A DNA stretch of 28,377 nt from DATGQT01 sp033720695 (GCA_033720695.1 JAWWCA010000012.1:1-28377); one strand, 5' to 3'; counted from the first letter of the stretch, positions 16,392 to 24,902 are shown. Numbers and translations are program-made. Notes: a model not told the origin generated them from the letters alone.

Positions 16392-16432
16392 GCGTGCGCG
16401 CCCGGCTCTCCACGGGAGCCGGGCGCGCACGC
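16392..16432 (-). terminator. Strong 17-bp hairpin after the M16 peptidase gene
   Basis: GCGTGCGCGCCCGGCTC (16392-16408) and its perfect complement (16416-16432) flank a 7-nt loop. The hairpin begins 17 bp past the peptidase stop on the minus strand. No T-run follows, but the stem strength and position fit a terminator separating the peptidase from dnaG. Confidence 0.65.
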
Positions 16433-16448
16433 CTGTCGGGAGAGGCGC

Positions 16449-19376
16449 TCAGTCAAAGATGGGCCGCTCGAAGACGTCCTCCACGTCCACGATGCGGATG
16501 TCCTCGGCCTCGAGCCCGAGCGGATAGACCGAGATGACCTCGTCCTCGGCCAGGATCTCCGCCGGCTTCTCGCTCGCGTAGGTCATGGGCGAGGGGGCGT
16601 CGGCGATCAGACGCTCGGCGAACGCCTCCGCGTCCGGCGTGATGACGACGGCGGCGATGCCGTCCGTGTCGAGGTGCTCGCGGAGGGCCGCGTTCACCCG
16701 TTCCAGGGTGAGGTCGCGCAGCCCCGCGCGCACGTACTCGACAAACTCGGGCGTGCCGTAGTACGCGCTGTCGAGGGCGTAGCCGAGGGCGCGACCCTGC
16801 GTCGAGGTGAGGACGTTCGTGAACTTGAGGAGGTAGTTCCGCGTGGCCTCGAAGTCGTCCTCGCTCAGCCCCTCCTCCACCAGCTTCTCCAGCTCGTAGA
16901 GCGCGATCCGCAGCGCGAAGTGGGCCTGCTCGGGAGGCACCGGGCGGATCCACATCTGGAAGATCTGCTGCTGCCGCCCGAGGTTGGGGTCGGGGTGGAA
17001 CTGGTACATCCCCCGCGGGAAGTACTCGATGTAGGCGTAGTCGCCGTAGTTCATGCCGCGGATCTCGCGGATGCGCTGGAACAGGTACGAGGCGCTGGAG
17101 CGGTGCTCCCCGAAGTACGACCGGACGAGGTAGAGCGCGATCCAGTCGTCGTCGCCGCGGCGGACGTCGATGGGGAAGCCGAGCGAGAGGGCGGCCGCCC
17201 GCGTGTCCTTGTCCACGAGGGTGACCTGGAGGCCGTCGGGCATCGGCGCCTGCGGCACCGCCTCGTCCACGAATGGGGCCGCTTCGGCGGGCAGCTCCGC
17301 GGCGATGTCGGCGCGCATCCGGTCGAGGACGCCCGCGGGCGCGTCGCCCGCGAGCCCGACGGTGAGGGCCGGCTGGACGTAGTGCGCGTCGTAGAAGGCG
17401 CGCACGTCGTCGAGCGTGAGGGCCTCGACGGCCTCGGCGTGGCCGAGGTTGAGGTGGCCGTACGGGTGTTCGGGACCGTAGATCATCTCGTAGAGCACCT
17501 CTTTCCCGAGCTCCTCGTCGTTGTTGGCGCGGAGGCCGACGCGTATCTCGTTGAGGAGCTGGCTCTTGACCCGCTCAAAGTCGGCCTCTCGGAAGGCCGG
17601 GTCCAGCAGCATCCCCCCCACGACGTCGTAGTACCGGTCCAGGTTGTCGCGGTGGACGGTCCCGCCGAAGGCGGTCATCTCTTTGTCGACCTGCGCGCCG
17701 AAGAAGGCGGCCATCGGGTAGAGCGCGCGCTGGACCTCGGCGTAGGTCAGCGCCTCGCTCCCCGCGTCTGCGATCATGCGGGCGGTGAGCTCGGCGAGCC
17801 CCTCCTTCCCCTCGGGGTCGTCCGCCGGCCCCACGTTGAAGAGGAACCGGACGTTGATGAGGGGCGAGGACGTCTGCATGAGGTGCTCCCGGAAGGCCGG
17901 CTCCGGGTCGCCCGGCGGCACCTCCCGTCGGGGCACCGCGACGGGCTCGCTCGCGGGGGCCTCCCCCTCGGCCATCCCCTCCACGGCCGCCGCGACCGAT
18001 CCGGGCTGCATCGCGTCGGCCGGGAGGCCGCCGTGCGCCAGGGTCGTGACGACGAGGCGGTCGTCGTTGAAGTAGGTGTTCGCGACCCGGCGGATGTCCC
18101 CCGGGGTGACGGTGTCGTACTGGCGGTAGATCGCGTTGAGCGTCTCGACCTCGCCCGTGGCCGCGAGCACGGGGATCACCGCGTCGGCGATCGCCTCGGA
18201 GTTGTTGAGTCCGGCGGCGAACCCGTACTTCAGGGCGCTCTTGATCTCGGCGATGCGCGTCGGGTCGGGCGTGGTCGTCTTCAGCCCGGCGATCGTCTCG
18301 AAGATGGCGTCCCGGACGTAGGCCACGTCGGCCGGGTCCTTGACACGTGCCATGACGCTGAGGAGGTACGGGTCGAGGCGGTCGGGGAAGTACGAGAAGA
18401 ACTGGTCCACCGTCTGCTCCTCCACGACGAGCCGCTGGTAGAGGTCGCTGGACGACCCGAACGCGTACTGCGCGAGGACGTCGAGCGCCTGCATGTCGCC
18501 CGGCGCGGCGTTCGACGCCACCGGGTAGGCGCCCGGGCCGTGGAAGGCGACCGAGACCCAGGGGAGCGTCTCGGTCTCCCAGTCCACGTGCTCGTAGACC
18601 GGCCCCTCCGGCGCCGGCTCCTGCGGCACGTCGACCGGCTCGTAGCCCGGCTCCCACGCGCCGAAGTAGCGCTCGACGAGGCGGAAGGTCTCCTCCGGAT
18701 CCACGTCGCCCGAGACGATGAGGGCGGCGTTCTCGGGCCGGTAGTAGCGGCGGAAGAACTCGCGGCTGTAGTCGTACGCCTCGGGCATCGCCTCGATGTC
18801 CTCGAGGAAGCCCATGGTCGTGTGCCGGTAGGTGTGCTGCCGGAAGGCGCTCTCGCGCTGGACCTCGATGAGCTTGTTGATGGGGTTCGCGCTATTCTTG
18901 TTGTACTCGCCGAGGACCGCGAGCGCCTCGGTCCGGAACTCCGGCTCGGCGTAGGCGAGGTTCATGAACCGGTCGGCCTCCAGCTCCAGCATCGTCTCCA
19001 GGTCCTCGGCCGAGAACGTGGTGTGGTAGACGGTGCGGTCGTCGGTGGTGTAGGCGTTCTGGTCGGCCCCAATGTTCTTGAGAACGGCCTGGTACTCCTC
19101 GGCCGTCCGGTTCTCGGTGCCCCTGAACATCATGTGCTCGAAGAAGTGGGCAAACCCGCTCTTCCCCTCCTCGACCTCGTTCCGGGAACCGGTCGAGATG
19201 GGGATCTGGAGAGAGACGATGTTGGGGAAGTCCGTCGGGATGACGACGACGCGGAGGCCGTTGTCGAGGTCGCGGACGTGGTACTCGTACGGGAAGATGG
19301 CGTCGCGGCTGGACTGGGCCTGGGCGGGGAGCGCTGCGAGCGCGAGGGCAGCGGCAGCGGCAAGGAGGAGTCGCAT
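16449..19376 (-). CDS. Secreted M16-family zinc peptidase (two M16 domains)
   Basis: This 975-aa protein has a signal peptide (MRLLLAAAAALALAALPAQAQ) and is therefore periplasmic or surface located. The first M16 domain holds the inverted zinc motif HFFEH (His77, Glu80, His81) and the third ligand at about Glu157 in ALAVLGEYNKN, at the spacing expected of pitrilysin-type enzymes. A second M16 domain in the C-terminal half (from about residue 520) lacks the zinc motif, as usual for the partner half of the clamshell. Likely substrates are peptides or small proteins; none is indicated by context. The frame opens upstream at 19565, but ATG 19376 gives the signal peptide and lies behind a perfect TAAGTTTG -7 element. 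Confidence 0.93.
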   Translation of the reverse strand: MRLLLAAAAALALAALPAQAQSSRDAIFPYEYHVRDLDNGLRVVVIPTDFPNIVSLQIPISTGSRNEVEEGKSGFAHFFEHMMFRGTENRTAEEYQAVLKNIGADQNAYTTDDRTVYHTTFSAEDLETMLELEADRFMNLAYAEPEFRTEALAVLGEYNKNSANPINKLIEVQRESAFRQHTYRHTTMGFLEDIEAMPEAYDYSREFFRRYYRPENAALIVSGDVDPEETFRLVERYFGAWEPGYEPVDVPQEPAPEGPVYEHVDWETETLPWVSVAFHGPGAYPVASNAAPGDMQALDVLAQYAFGSSSDLYQRLVVEEQTVDQFFSYFPDRLDPYLLSVMARVKDPADVAYVRDAIFETIAGLKTTTPDPTRIAEIKSALKYGFAAGLNNSEAIADAVIPVLAATGEVETLNAIYRQYDTVTPGDIRRVANTYFNDDRLVVTTLAHGGLPADAMQPGSVAAAVEGMAEGEAPASEPVAVPRREVPPGDPEPAFREHLMQTSSPLINVRFLFNVGPADDPEGKEGLAELTARMIADAGSEALTYAEVQRALYPMAAFFGAQVDKEMTAFGGTVHRDNLDRYYDVVGGMLLDPAFREADFERVKSQLLNEIRVGLRANNDEELGKEVLYEMIYGPEHPYGHLNLGHAEAVEALTLDDVRAFYDAHYVQPALTVGLAGDAPAGVLDRMRADIAAELPAEAAPFVDEAVPQAPMPDGLQVTLVDKDTRAAALSLGFPIDVRRGDDDWIALYLVRSYFGEHRSSASYLFQRIREIRGMNYGDYAYIEYFPRGMYQFHPDPNLGRQQQIFQMWIRPVPPEQAHFALRIALYELEKLVEEGLSEDDFEATRNYLLKFTNVLTSTQGRALGYALDSAYYGTPEFVEYVRAGLRDLTLERVNAALREHLDTDGIAAVVITPDAEAFAERLIADAPSPMTYASEKPAEILAEDEVISVYPLGLEAEDIRIVDVEDVFERPIFD

Positions 19377-19424
19377 GGGTTGGGGGATCGACGGGGGCAG
19401 TGCCCTTCGTGAACGTGGGGGCGA

Positions 19425-19432
19425 CAAACTTA
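19425..19432 (-). promoter_or_regulatory. -7 promoter element (TAAGTTTG) for the M16 peptidase gene
   Basis: The minus strand reads TAAGTTTG, an exact match to the Bacteroidota TAnnTTTG -7 consensus, 48 bp before ATG 19376. A TTTG-type -33 element is not evident at the usual distance. Confidence 0.6.
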
Positions 19433-19490
19433 GCACCCGCCCTCGGGCCTTTCGAGATCGTTTCGTCATGGCGCTCGCGCTCCGATCCGA

Positions 19491-19498
19491 TAGCTTCC
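19491..19498 (+). promoter_or_regulatory. Candidate -7 element for the hydrolase-OsmC/egt cluster
   Basis: TAGCTTCC ends 20 bp before ATG 19519, leaving a short C-rich leader. It resembles the TAGCTTTC and TAGCTTCG elements seen at other starts in the window. Confidence 0.4.
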
Positions 19499-19518
19499 CC
19501 CGTCCAACCCCTGCCCCG

Positions 19519-20781
19519 ATGCCCTCCTCCGACCGCCTCACGTTCCCCAACGCCGACGGCCACACCCTCTCCGCGCGCCTCGACCGTCCGGACGGTGCGC
19601 CCGTCGCCTACGCCCTGTTTGCGCACTGCTTCACGTGCTCGAAAGACCTCCACGCCGTCCGCCGCATCGGCCGCGCCCTCACCGACCGGGGGATCGCCGT
19701 GCTGTCGTTCGACTTCACCGGCCTCGGCCAGAGCGAGGGCGACTTCGGCGACACCTCGTTCACGACGACGGTCACCGACCTCGTCCGGGCGGCCGAGCAC
19801 CTCGCGGCTCGCGAGGAGGCTCCGCAGATCCTCATCGGGCACTCCCTCGGGGGCGCGGCGGTCCTCGCGGCGGCGGAGCACGTCCCGAGCGCCCTCGCCG
19901 TCGCCACGATCGGCGCGCCGTGCGACCCGGCGCACGTCCGCCACCTCTTCACGCACGCCGAGGCCGCCATCGAGGCGAGGGGGGAGGCGGAGGTCTCGAT
20001 TGGGGGCCGCCCGTTCTGCATCCGCAAGCAGTTCCTGGACGACCTCCGCAGCCACGAGGCCATGCGCGAACGGATCGGCCGGCTCGGCCGCGCGCTCCTG
20101 GTCTTCCACGCTCCCCAAGACCAGATCGTCGGCATCGAGCAAGCCCGGCACATCTACGAGGCGGCGAAGCACCCCAAGAGCTTCGTCTCGCTCGACGGCG
20201 CCGACCACCTTCTGACCGACGCCGACGACGCGCACTACGTCGCGGAGGTGCTGGCGGCGTGGAGCAGCCGCTACCTCGCCCCGCCGGGTGCGCCCGCCGC
20301 AGGGGCTGCTCCTCCAGGCGAGGCGCCCTCCCTGTACGAGGACCCCACGGTCACGGCCGTCACCGGAGACGGATTCCGCACCGCGCTCCTGGCGCGCGGC
20401 TTTGCCCTCGTGGCGGATGAACCGTCGAGCGTGGGCGGGACGGAGTCCGGGCCCACCCCCTACGACTACCTCTCCGCCGCGCTCGCGGCCTGCACGAGCA
20501 TGACGCTCCGGATGTACGCCGACCGCAAGGGGTGGCCGCTCGAGACCGTGACGGTCCGTGTCGCACACGCCCGCGTCCACGCCCAGGATTGCGCGACGTG
20601 CGAGACAGAGGAGGGGCACGTCGATCAACTCACGCGCCAGGTCGAGGTCACGGGTGCGTTGGACCCCGAGCAGCGGGCACGGCTGATCGAGATCGCCGAC
20701 CGCTGCCCGGTGCACCGGACACTCCACGGAGAGGTGCACGTCCAGACGGAGGCGCCCCCAGCACCCGATGCATCGCCCTGA
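19519..20781 (+). CDS. Bifunctional alpha/beta-hydrolase - OsmC family fusion protein
   Basis: This 420-aa cytoplasmic protein joins two domains. Residues about 1-255 form an alpha/beta hydrolase with the nucleophile elbow GHSLGG (Ser109) and a late DGADHLLTD motif supplying the histidine. Residues about 275-410 form an OsmC/Ohr-type domain with Cys325 (LAACTSMTL) and Cys396 (DRCPVH), the pair used by OsmC proteins to reduce organic hydroperoxides. A Pro/Ala/Gly linker (about 256-272) separates them. This fusion architecture is known from other bacteria, but the hydrolase substrate is not. ATG 19519 is chosen for its CCCCTGCCCCG leader and N-terminus; the frame extends upstream into the peptidase promoter. 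The egt genes follow 54 bp later, suggesting a redox-defence operon. Confidence 0.9.
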   Translation: MPSSDRLTFPNADGHTLSARLDRPDGAPVAYALFAHCFTCSKDLHAVRRIGRALTDRGIAVLSFDFTGLGQSEGDFGDTSFTTTVTDLVRAAEHLAAREEAPQILIGHSLGGAAVLAAAEHVPSALAVATIGAPCDPAHVRHLFTHAEAAIEARGEAEVSIGGRPFCIRKQFLDDLRSHEAMRERIGRLGRALLVFHAPQDQIVGIEQARHIYEAAKHPKSFVSLDGADHLLTDADDAHYVAEVLAAWSSRYLAPPGAPAAGAAPPGEAPSLYEDPTVTAVTGDGFRTALLARGFALVADEPSSVGGTESGPTPYDYLSAALAACTSMTLRMYADRKGWPLETVTVRVAHARVHAQDCATCETEEGHVDQLTRQVEVTGALDPEQRARLIEIADRCPVHRTLHGEVHVQTEAPPAPDASP

Positions 20782-20835
20782 CGAACCCTGAACCTCTGGG
20801 TGCGTAGTCCCCGCCCTCCCGTCCCTCCGCCCGCC

Positions 20836-22158
20836 ATGCCGTCTGCCGTCGCCCGCGCCACCACGCTCGCCGAGCGCTACGCCTCCGTCCGCGCGTTCAC
20901 CGAGCACCTCTGCGAGCCCCTCACCACCGAAGACTTCGTCGTCCAGTCGATGACCGACGTCTCGCCGACGAAGTGGCACCTCGCCCACACGACGTGGTTC
21001 TGGGAGACGTTCGTGCTGAAGGCCCACGCCGAGGGCTACGAGGTCTTCGACGAGCGCTACCCCTACCTCTTCAATTCGTACTACGTCCAGGCCGGGGAGC
21101 GGCACTGCCGGGCGCAGCGCGGCTACCTCTCGCGCCCGACCGTAGAGGAGGTGATGGCCTTCCGCCGGGCGGTGGACGAGGCGATGGCGCGTTTCCTGTC
21201 GTCGTTCGACGAGCGCGCGCACCCCGAGATCGCCGACGTGATCGAGATCGGGCTGAACCACGAGCAGCAGCACCAGGAGCTGATGCTGACCGACATTAAG
21301 CACGTGTTCTCCGTCAATCCCCTCCGCCCCGTCTACCGCGAGCGGGCCGACGGGCCGGCCGCGGCCCCGGGGCCGCTCCGGTGGGTCGAGCAACAGGGCG
21401 GGCTCGTCGAGATCGGCGTGGCGCCGCGGGGAGGGAGCTCCCGAGAACGCTTCTTCTTCGACAACGAGGGGCCGCGGCACCGCCACTTCGTCGAGCCCTT
21501 CGCCCTCGGCCACCGCCTCGTGACGGCCGGCGAGTTCACCGCGTTCATCGAGGACGGCGGCTACCGAGCGACCCCGCTGTGGCTCTCCGAGGGCTGGGCC
21601 ACCGTCGAGGCGGAGGGCTGGACCGAGCCGTTCTACTGGGAGCAGCGCGACGGCGAGTGGTGGCACTTCACGCTCCAGGGCATGCGTCCCGTGGACCCGC
21701 ACGAGCCGGTCACGCACCTCTCCTACTTCGAGGCTGACGCGTACGCCCGGTGGGCCGGCGCCCGCCTCGCCTCCGAGTTCGAATGGGAGGCGGCGGCGCG
21801 CTCGGTGTGGGATGGCGAGGGCCTCCCCCCCGGCCACTTCGTGGAAGAGGGCCACCTCCATCCGAGTCCGGCGGAGCCGCTGGCCTCCGGCGACGGCGCG
21901 CCCGCCCGCTCCCGGCTCCTCCAGATGTTCGGCGACGCCTGGGAGTGGACCCACAGCGCCTACACGGCCTACCCCGGCTACCGCCCCGCCGACGGCGCCC
22001 TCGGGGAGTACAATGGCAAGTGGATGTCGGGGCAGTTCGTCCTCCGCGGGGGCTCGTGCGCCACGAGCGGGAGCCACATCCGCCCCACCTACCGCAACTT
22101 CTTCCACCCGGCGGCCACGTGGCAGTTCACCGGCCTCCGCCTCGCCCAGAGCCTCTGA
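20836..22158 (+). CDS. egtB: Ergothioneine synthase EgtB (iron-dependent sulfoxide synthase)
   Basis: This 440-aa protein attaches sulfur to the imidazole ring of hercynine in ergothioneine synthesis. The N-terminal DinB-like domain provides three iron ligands: His51 in HLAHTTWFWE, then His142 and His146 in NHEQQHQE. These line up with the HX3H arrangement known in mycobacterial EgtB. The C-terminal half is a formylglycine-generating-enzyme-like domain with FGDAWEWTHSAYTAYPGY, then VLRGGSCATSGSHIRPTYRN and FTGLRLAQ. ATG 20836 is preferred over a GTG-like start at 20800 because it gives a normal family length. The egtD start overlaps its stop (TGATG). No gamma-glutamylcysteine ligase gene (egtA) or egtC is nearby, which suggests cysteine as sulfur donor, by analogy with other EgtB types. 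Confidence 0.94.
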   Translation: MPSAVARATTLAERYASVRAFTEHLCEPLTTEDFVVQSMTDVSPTKWHLAHTTWFWETFVLKAHAEGYEVFDERYPYLFNSYYVQAGERHCRAQRGYLSRPTVEEVMAFRRAVDEAMARFLSSFDERAHPEIADVIEIGLNHEQQHQELMLTDIKHVFSVNPLRPVYRERADGPAAAPGPLRWVEQQGGLVEIGVAPRGGSSRERFFFDNEGPRHRHFVEPFALGHRLVTAGEFTAFIEDGGYRATPLWLSEGWATVEAEGWTEPFYWEQRDGEWWHFTLQGMRPVDPHEPVTHLSYFEADAYARWAGARLASEFEWEAAARSVWDGEGLPPGHFVEEGHLHPSPAEPLASGDGAPARSRLLQMFGDAWEWTHSAYTAYPGYRPADGALGEYNGKWMSGQFVLRGGSCATSGSHIRPTYRNFFHPAATWQFTGLRLAQSL

Positions 22159-23141
22159 TGCCGCCTCCCGTCACCCCGGGGACGGTCACGGACCCCATGC
22201 TCTCGGACGTCCTCGACGGCCTTACGGACACGCCGCGCGCGCTCCCGAGCAAGTACTTCTACGACGCCGAGGGGTCCCGCCTCTTCGATCGGATCACCGA
22301 GCTCGACGTCTACTACCCCACCCGGACCGAGCAGCGGATCCTCGAGGACAACCTCGAGGCCATCGCTGAGCAGATCGGCCCCGGCGCGGTCCTCATTGAG
22401 TACGGGAGCGGGTCGAGCACCAAGACGCGGCTCCTCCTCGATCGCCTCGCGCCCTCGCTCGCGGCCTACGTCCCCATCGACATCTCGGAGACCCACCTCC
22501 TCGAGACCGCCGAGCACCTCCGCGACGACTACCCCGGCCTCCGCATCGAGCCGGTCGCCGCCGACTACACGCGGCCGTACACGATCCCGGACGACCCCAA
22601 GGAGCGTCGAAGACGCGTCGTGTTCTTTCCCGGGTCGACGATCGGCAACTTCGAGCCTCGGGAGGCGCAGCGCTTCCTGCGGCAGATCGCGGAGGTTGTC
22701 GGCCCCGGCGGCGGCCTCCTCCTCGGCATCGATCACAAGAAAGACCCCACCATCCTCGAACGAGCGTACGACGACGACGAAGGCGTCACGGCGGCGTTCA
22801 ACCGGAACCTCCTGTCGCGGCTCAACCGTGAGCTGGGCGCCGACTTCGACCTCTCCGCGTGGGCCCATCGCGCCTTCTACAATTCCGACCGCGGGCGGGT
22901 CGAGATGCACCTCGTCAGCCAGGCCAACCAGGACGTGCACGTGGGGGGGCGGACCTTCCGCTTCCGGAAGGGAGAGACGATCCACACCGAGAACTCCTAC
23001 AAGTATGCGCCCGGCGAGGTGGCCGCGCTCGCCACGCCCGCCGGTCTGCAGCTCGTCCAAGAGTGGACCGATCCCAAGCGTTGGTTCGGGCTTCTCTTCC
23101 TCGAAGCGCTGGCGGCTCCCGCACCGGAAGAGCGCCGCTGA
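22158..23141 (+). CDS. egtD: L-histidine N-alpha-methyltransferase EgtD
   Basis: This 327-aa SAM-dependent enzyme trimethylates histidine to hercynine, the first step of ergothioneine synthesis. Family signatures seen are LPSKYFYDAEGSRLFDRITE at about residues 30-49 and YYPTRTEQRIL. The SAM-binding EYGSGSSTKTRLLL follows near residue 80, and YVPIDIS, VFFPGSTIGNF and LLLGIDHKKD come after it. The C-terminal IHTENSYKY segment lies in the histidine pocket region of the family. Its ATG shares one base with the egtB stop (22158), so translation is coupled and the enzymes should be made in fixed ratio. The longer frame from 21750 is an overlap with egtB and not the gene. Confidence 0.95.
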   Translation: MPPPVTPGTVTDPMLSDVLDGLTDTPRALPSKYFYDAEGSRLFDRITELDVYYPTRTEQRILEDNLEAIAEQIGPGAVLIEYGSGSSTKTRLLLDRLAPSLAAYVPIDISETHLLETAEHLRDDYPGLRIEPVAADYTRPYTIPDDPKERRRRVVFFPGSTIGNFEPREAQRFLRQIAEVVGPGGGLLLGIDHKKDPTILERAYDDDEGVTAAFNRNLLSRLNRELGADFDLSAWAHRAFYNSDRGRVEMHLVSQANQDVHVGGRTFRFRKGETIHTENSYKYAPGEVAALATPAGLQLVQEWTDPKRWFGLLFLEALAAPAPEERR

Positions 23142-23250
23142 GCAGGGACCGAGCCTCCCGCCCCGAGCCCTCACCCCGAGCCCGCAGACAGACGCCACAC
23201 GAAGAGCGCGAGGGCTCCTGTCCGCATCCGGTGGTGCGCCGCCGGGCTCG

Positions 23251-23257
23251 TATGTTG
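23251..23257 (+). promoter_or_regulatory. Candidate -7 promoter element for ppgK
   Basis: TATGTTG, identical to the element before the TerB-like gene, lies 49 bp before ATG 23307. The 165-bp gap after egtD also holds a weak 8-bp inverted repeat (GAGCCCTC at 23165-23172, GAGGGCTC at 23210-23217), which may mark the egt transcript end. Confidence 0.4.
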
Positions 23258-23306
23258 ACCGCGTCCCCGAGGTCTCTGCCTTCCGCCTTCACCCCCACCC
23301 TCCCCG

Positions 23307-24101
23307 ATGGCCAAGCCGATCCGCAAAGCCCTCGGCGTAGACATCGGCGGCTCTGGCGTCAAAGGGGCTCCCGTGCACCTCAAGCGCGGGGAGCTCCTCA
23401 CCGATCGCCGCCGCATCCCCACGCCCCAACCTGCCACCCCCGAGGCCGTCGCCGAGGCCGTCGCCGAGATCGCTCGCGCGTTCGAGTGGTCCGGCCCCAT
23501 CGGCTGCACGGTCCCGGCGCGGGTCCGCCACGGCGTCGTCGAGACGGCGTCGAACATCGACCCGGGGTGGATCGGCGTGCGCGCGAGCCGGCTCATCAAG
23601 AAGGCGACGGGATGCCCTGTGGCGGTCCTCAACGACGCCGACGCCGCCGGCATGGCCGAGATGCGCTACGGCGCGGGGAGGGACCGCGCGGGCGTCACCC
23701 TCGTGCTCACGATCGGCACCGGCATCGGCAGCGCCCTCTTCCTCGACGGACGGCTCCTCCCCAACACGGAGCTGGGGCACCTTCACTTCGAGGACTCGAT
23801 CGCCGAGCACCACGCGTCGCGACGCGCGCGCGACGAGCACGGGCTGCCGTGGGAGTCCTGGGCCGAGGAGCGGATGCAGCCCGTCCTGGAGCACATCGAG
23901 TTCCTGTTCTCGCCCGACCTCATCATCATCGGCGGTGGCGTCAGCCGGCCCGAGCGGTGGGAGGAGTTCGGCCACCTCCTCCGGACGCGCGCCGAGCTGG
24001 TCCCGGCGGCCCTCGAGAACGAGGCGGGCATCATCGGCGCTGCGCTCTCGGCACGAGCCCAGCTCCCCCGGAAGCGGAAGAAGAAAAAGAAGGCGAGCTG
24101 A
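23307..24101 (+). CDS. ppgK: Polyphosphate glucokinase
   Basis: This 264-aa ROK-family kinase phosphorylates glucose using inorganic polyphosphate (often also ATP). It has the N-terminal phosphate loop LGVDIGGSGVKGA (residues 9-21), then CTVPARVRHGVV. The sugar-site NDADAAGMAEMRYGAG comes next, followed by the TIGTGIGSALF loop, ELGHLHF and a C-terminal IIIGGGVSRPERW motif. These residues and the size are those of PpgK and not of ATP-only glucokinases. A lysine-rich tail (KRKKKKK) ends the protein and might aid polyphosphate binding; this is an inference. A 12-bp unit GAGGCCGTCGCC is tandemly repeated near 23443-23470. It is convergent with the methyltransferase gene. ppk1, the polyphosphate-making enzyme, is in the same window. 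Confidence 0.92.
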   Translation: MAKPIRKALGVDIGGSGVKGAPVHLKRGELLTDRRRIPTPQPATPEAVAEAVAEIARAFEWSGPIGCTVPARVRHGVVETASNIDPGWIGVRASRLIKKATGCPVAVLNDADAAGMAEMRYGAGRDRAGVTLVLTIGTGIGSALFLDGRLLPNTELGHLHFEDSIAEHHASRRARDEHGLPWESWAEERMQPVLEHIEFLFSPDLIIIGGGVSRPERWEEFGHLLRTRAELVPAALENEAGIIGAALSARAQLPRKRKKKKKAS

Positions 24102-24140
24102 CCGCCGCCCAGGCGGTCGCGGACGGCCTCAGCCGTCCGC
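24100..24140. terminator. Two consecutive hairpins between convergent ppgK and methyltransferase genes
   Basis: The first stem is GACCGCC/GGCGGTC (24100-24106 with 24112-24118). The second is GCGGACGGC/GCCGTCCGC (24119-24127 with 24132-24140, loop CTCA). They touch both stop codons: ppgK ends at 24101 and the methyltransferase stop is 24131-24129, in the second loop. This arrangement can end transcription in both directions. Confidence 0.65.
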
Positions 24141-24902
24141 CTCGCCGCCCTCGGCCTTCGGGCCGACCTGGAAGTACAGCATCGCGCCGAGCTCGCCGCT
24201 GTGGTTCGTTAGGGTGGTGTAGATCCGGCGGATCCGCCGCTGGTACAGCCTCGCGAACAGGTCGCTGAGGCTGTACGCGTTCATCTGCATCTGAGGCGCC
24301 CCGAAGGCTCTCCCTTGGGCCACGTTGTAGACGTTTTGAACGAGGGGGAGCGCCTTCAGGAGGGCGATCACCTGCCGCTTGCGGGAACGCCCGTAGGTGA
24401 CGTGGAGGGCCCCGACGCCCCCGTCCTCCAGGCAGTCCAGCAACCGTTCGATAAGCTGCAGTCCCCGCTTCACCGGGATATGCTGGAGCACGATGTAGGA
24501 GTGGACGAGGTCGTAGGACCCCTCCACCTCCGAGAGGTCATCGTCCGAGCGAGCGAGCGCGACGTTGTCGATGCCCCGCGCGTCGCAGTTTGACCGGGCT
24601 TCCGCCAGCATCGACTCCGAGACGTCGACGCCCGTCACGTGCGAGGCCCACCCAGAGAACGGGATCACCAGGCGCCCCACGCCGCAGCCGAAGTCCAGGA
24701 CGCGTCGGGGGTGGAAGCCGGGGTCGAGGTGGTCGCGGATCGTCTGGAGGACGGTGTCCACGTGACGCTCGCCGCCGGCGAAGAACGCCGCGAGGGCTTC
24801 CTCATCCAGGTTCTCCCGACGGAACTCGGGGAGCGACGCGACGCCGTAGTACGGGTCCTCGGCGCCGAACTTCTCCCACTCCCGATCCGTGCTTCGAGCC
24901 AT
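24129..24902 (-). CDS. Class-I SAM-dependent methyltransferase
   Basis: This 257-aa soluble protein has a standard Rossmann methyltransferase core. Motif I is VLDFGCGVGRL (residues 68-78). The acidic end of strand 2 lies in VTGVDVSESMLAEA, and later SYDLVHSYIVLQHIP is followed by LEDGGVGALHVTYG. The N-terminus (about 1-60) is helical and the C-terminal 70 residues (QMQMNAYSLSDLFARLYQRR) form an added region. The substrate cannot be told; related proteins act on small molecules or lipids. It follows the SPOR lipoprotein gene by 53 bp on the same strand and may share its transcript. Its 3' end lies in a double hairpin shared with ppgK. Confidence 0.85.
   Translation of the reverse strand: MARSTDREWEKFGAEDPYYGVASLPEFRRENLDEEALAAFFAGGERHVDTVLQTIRDHLDPGFHPRRVLDFGCGVGRLVIPFSGWASHVTGVDVSESMLAEARSNCDARGIDNVALARSDDDLSEVEGSYDLVHSYIVLQHIPVKRGLQLIERLLDCLEDGGVGALHVTYGRSRKRQVIALLKALPLVQNVYNVAQGRAFGAPQMQMNAYSLSDLFARLYQRRIRRIYTTLTNHSGELGAMLYFQVGPKAEGGEADG

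Noticed and set aside
12601..16537. Long plus-strand frames (631 and 611 aa) opposite ppk1 and dnaG
   Set aside because: Both are mirror frames of conserved essential-type genes and have low-complexity Arg/Val/Glu composition.
16311..19412. 1033-aa plus-strand open frame opposite the M16 peptidase
   Set aside because: It is antisense to a peptidase with intact zinc motif and signal peptide. Its composition (Val, Arg, Glu, Gly, His rich, no domain) is that of a GC-rich shadow frame.
18892..22107. 1071-aa minus-strand open frame across the peptidase start, the hydrolase-OsmC gene and egtB
   Set aside because: It runs antisense through recognised genes and a divergent promoter region and shows no motif. 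It is a shadow frame.
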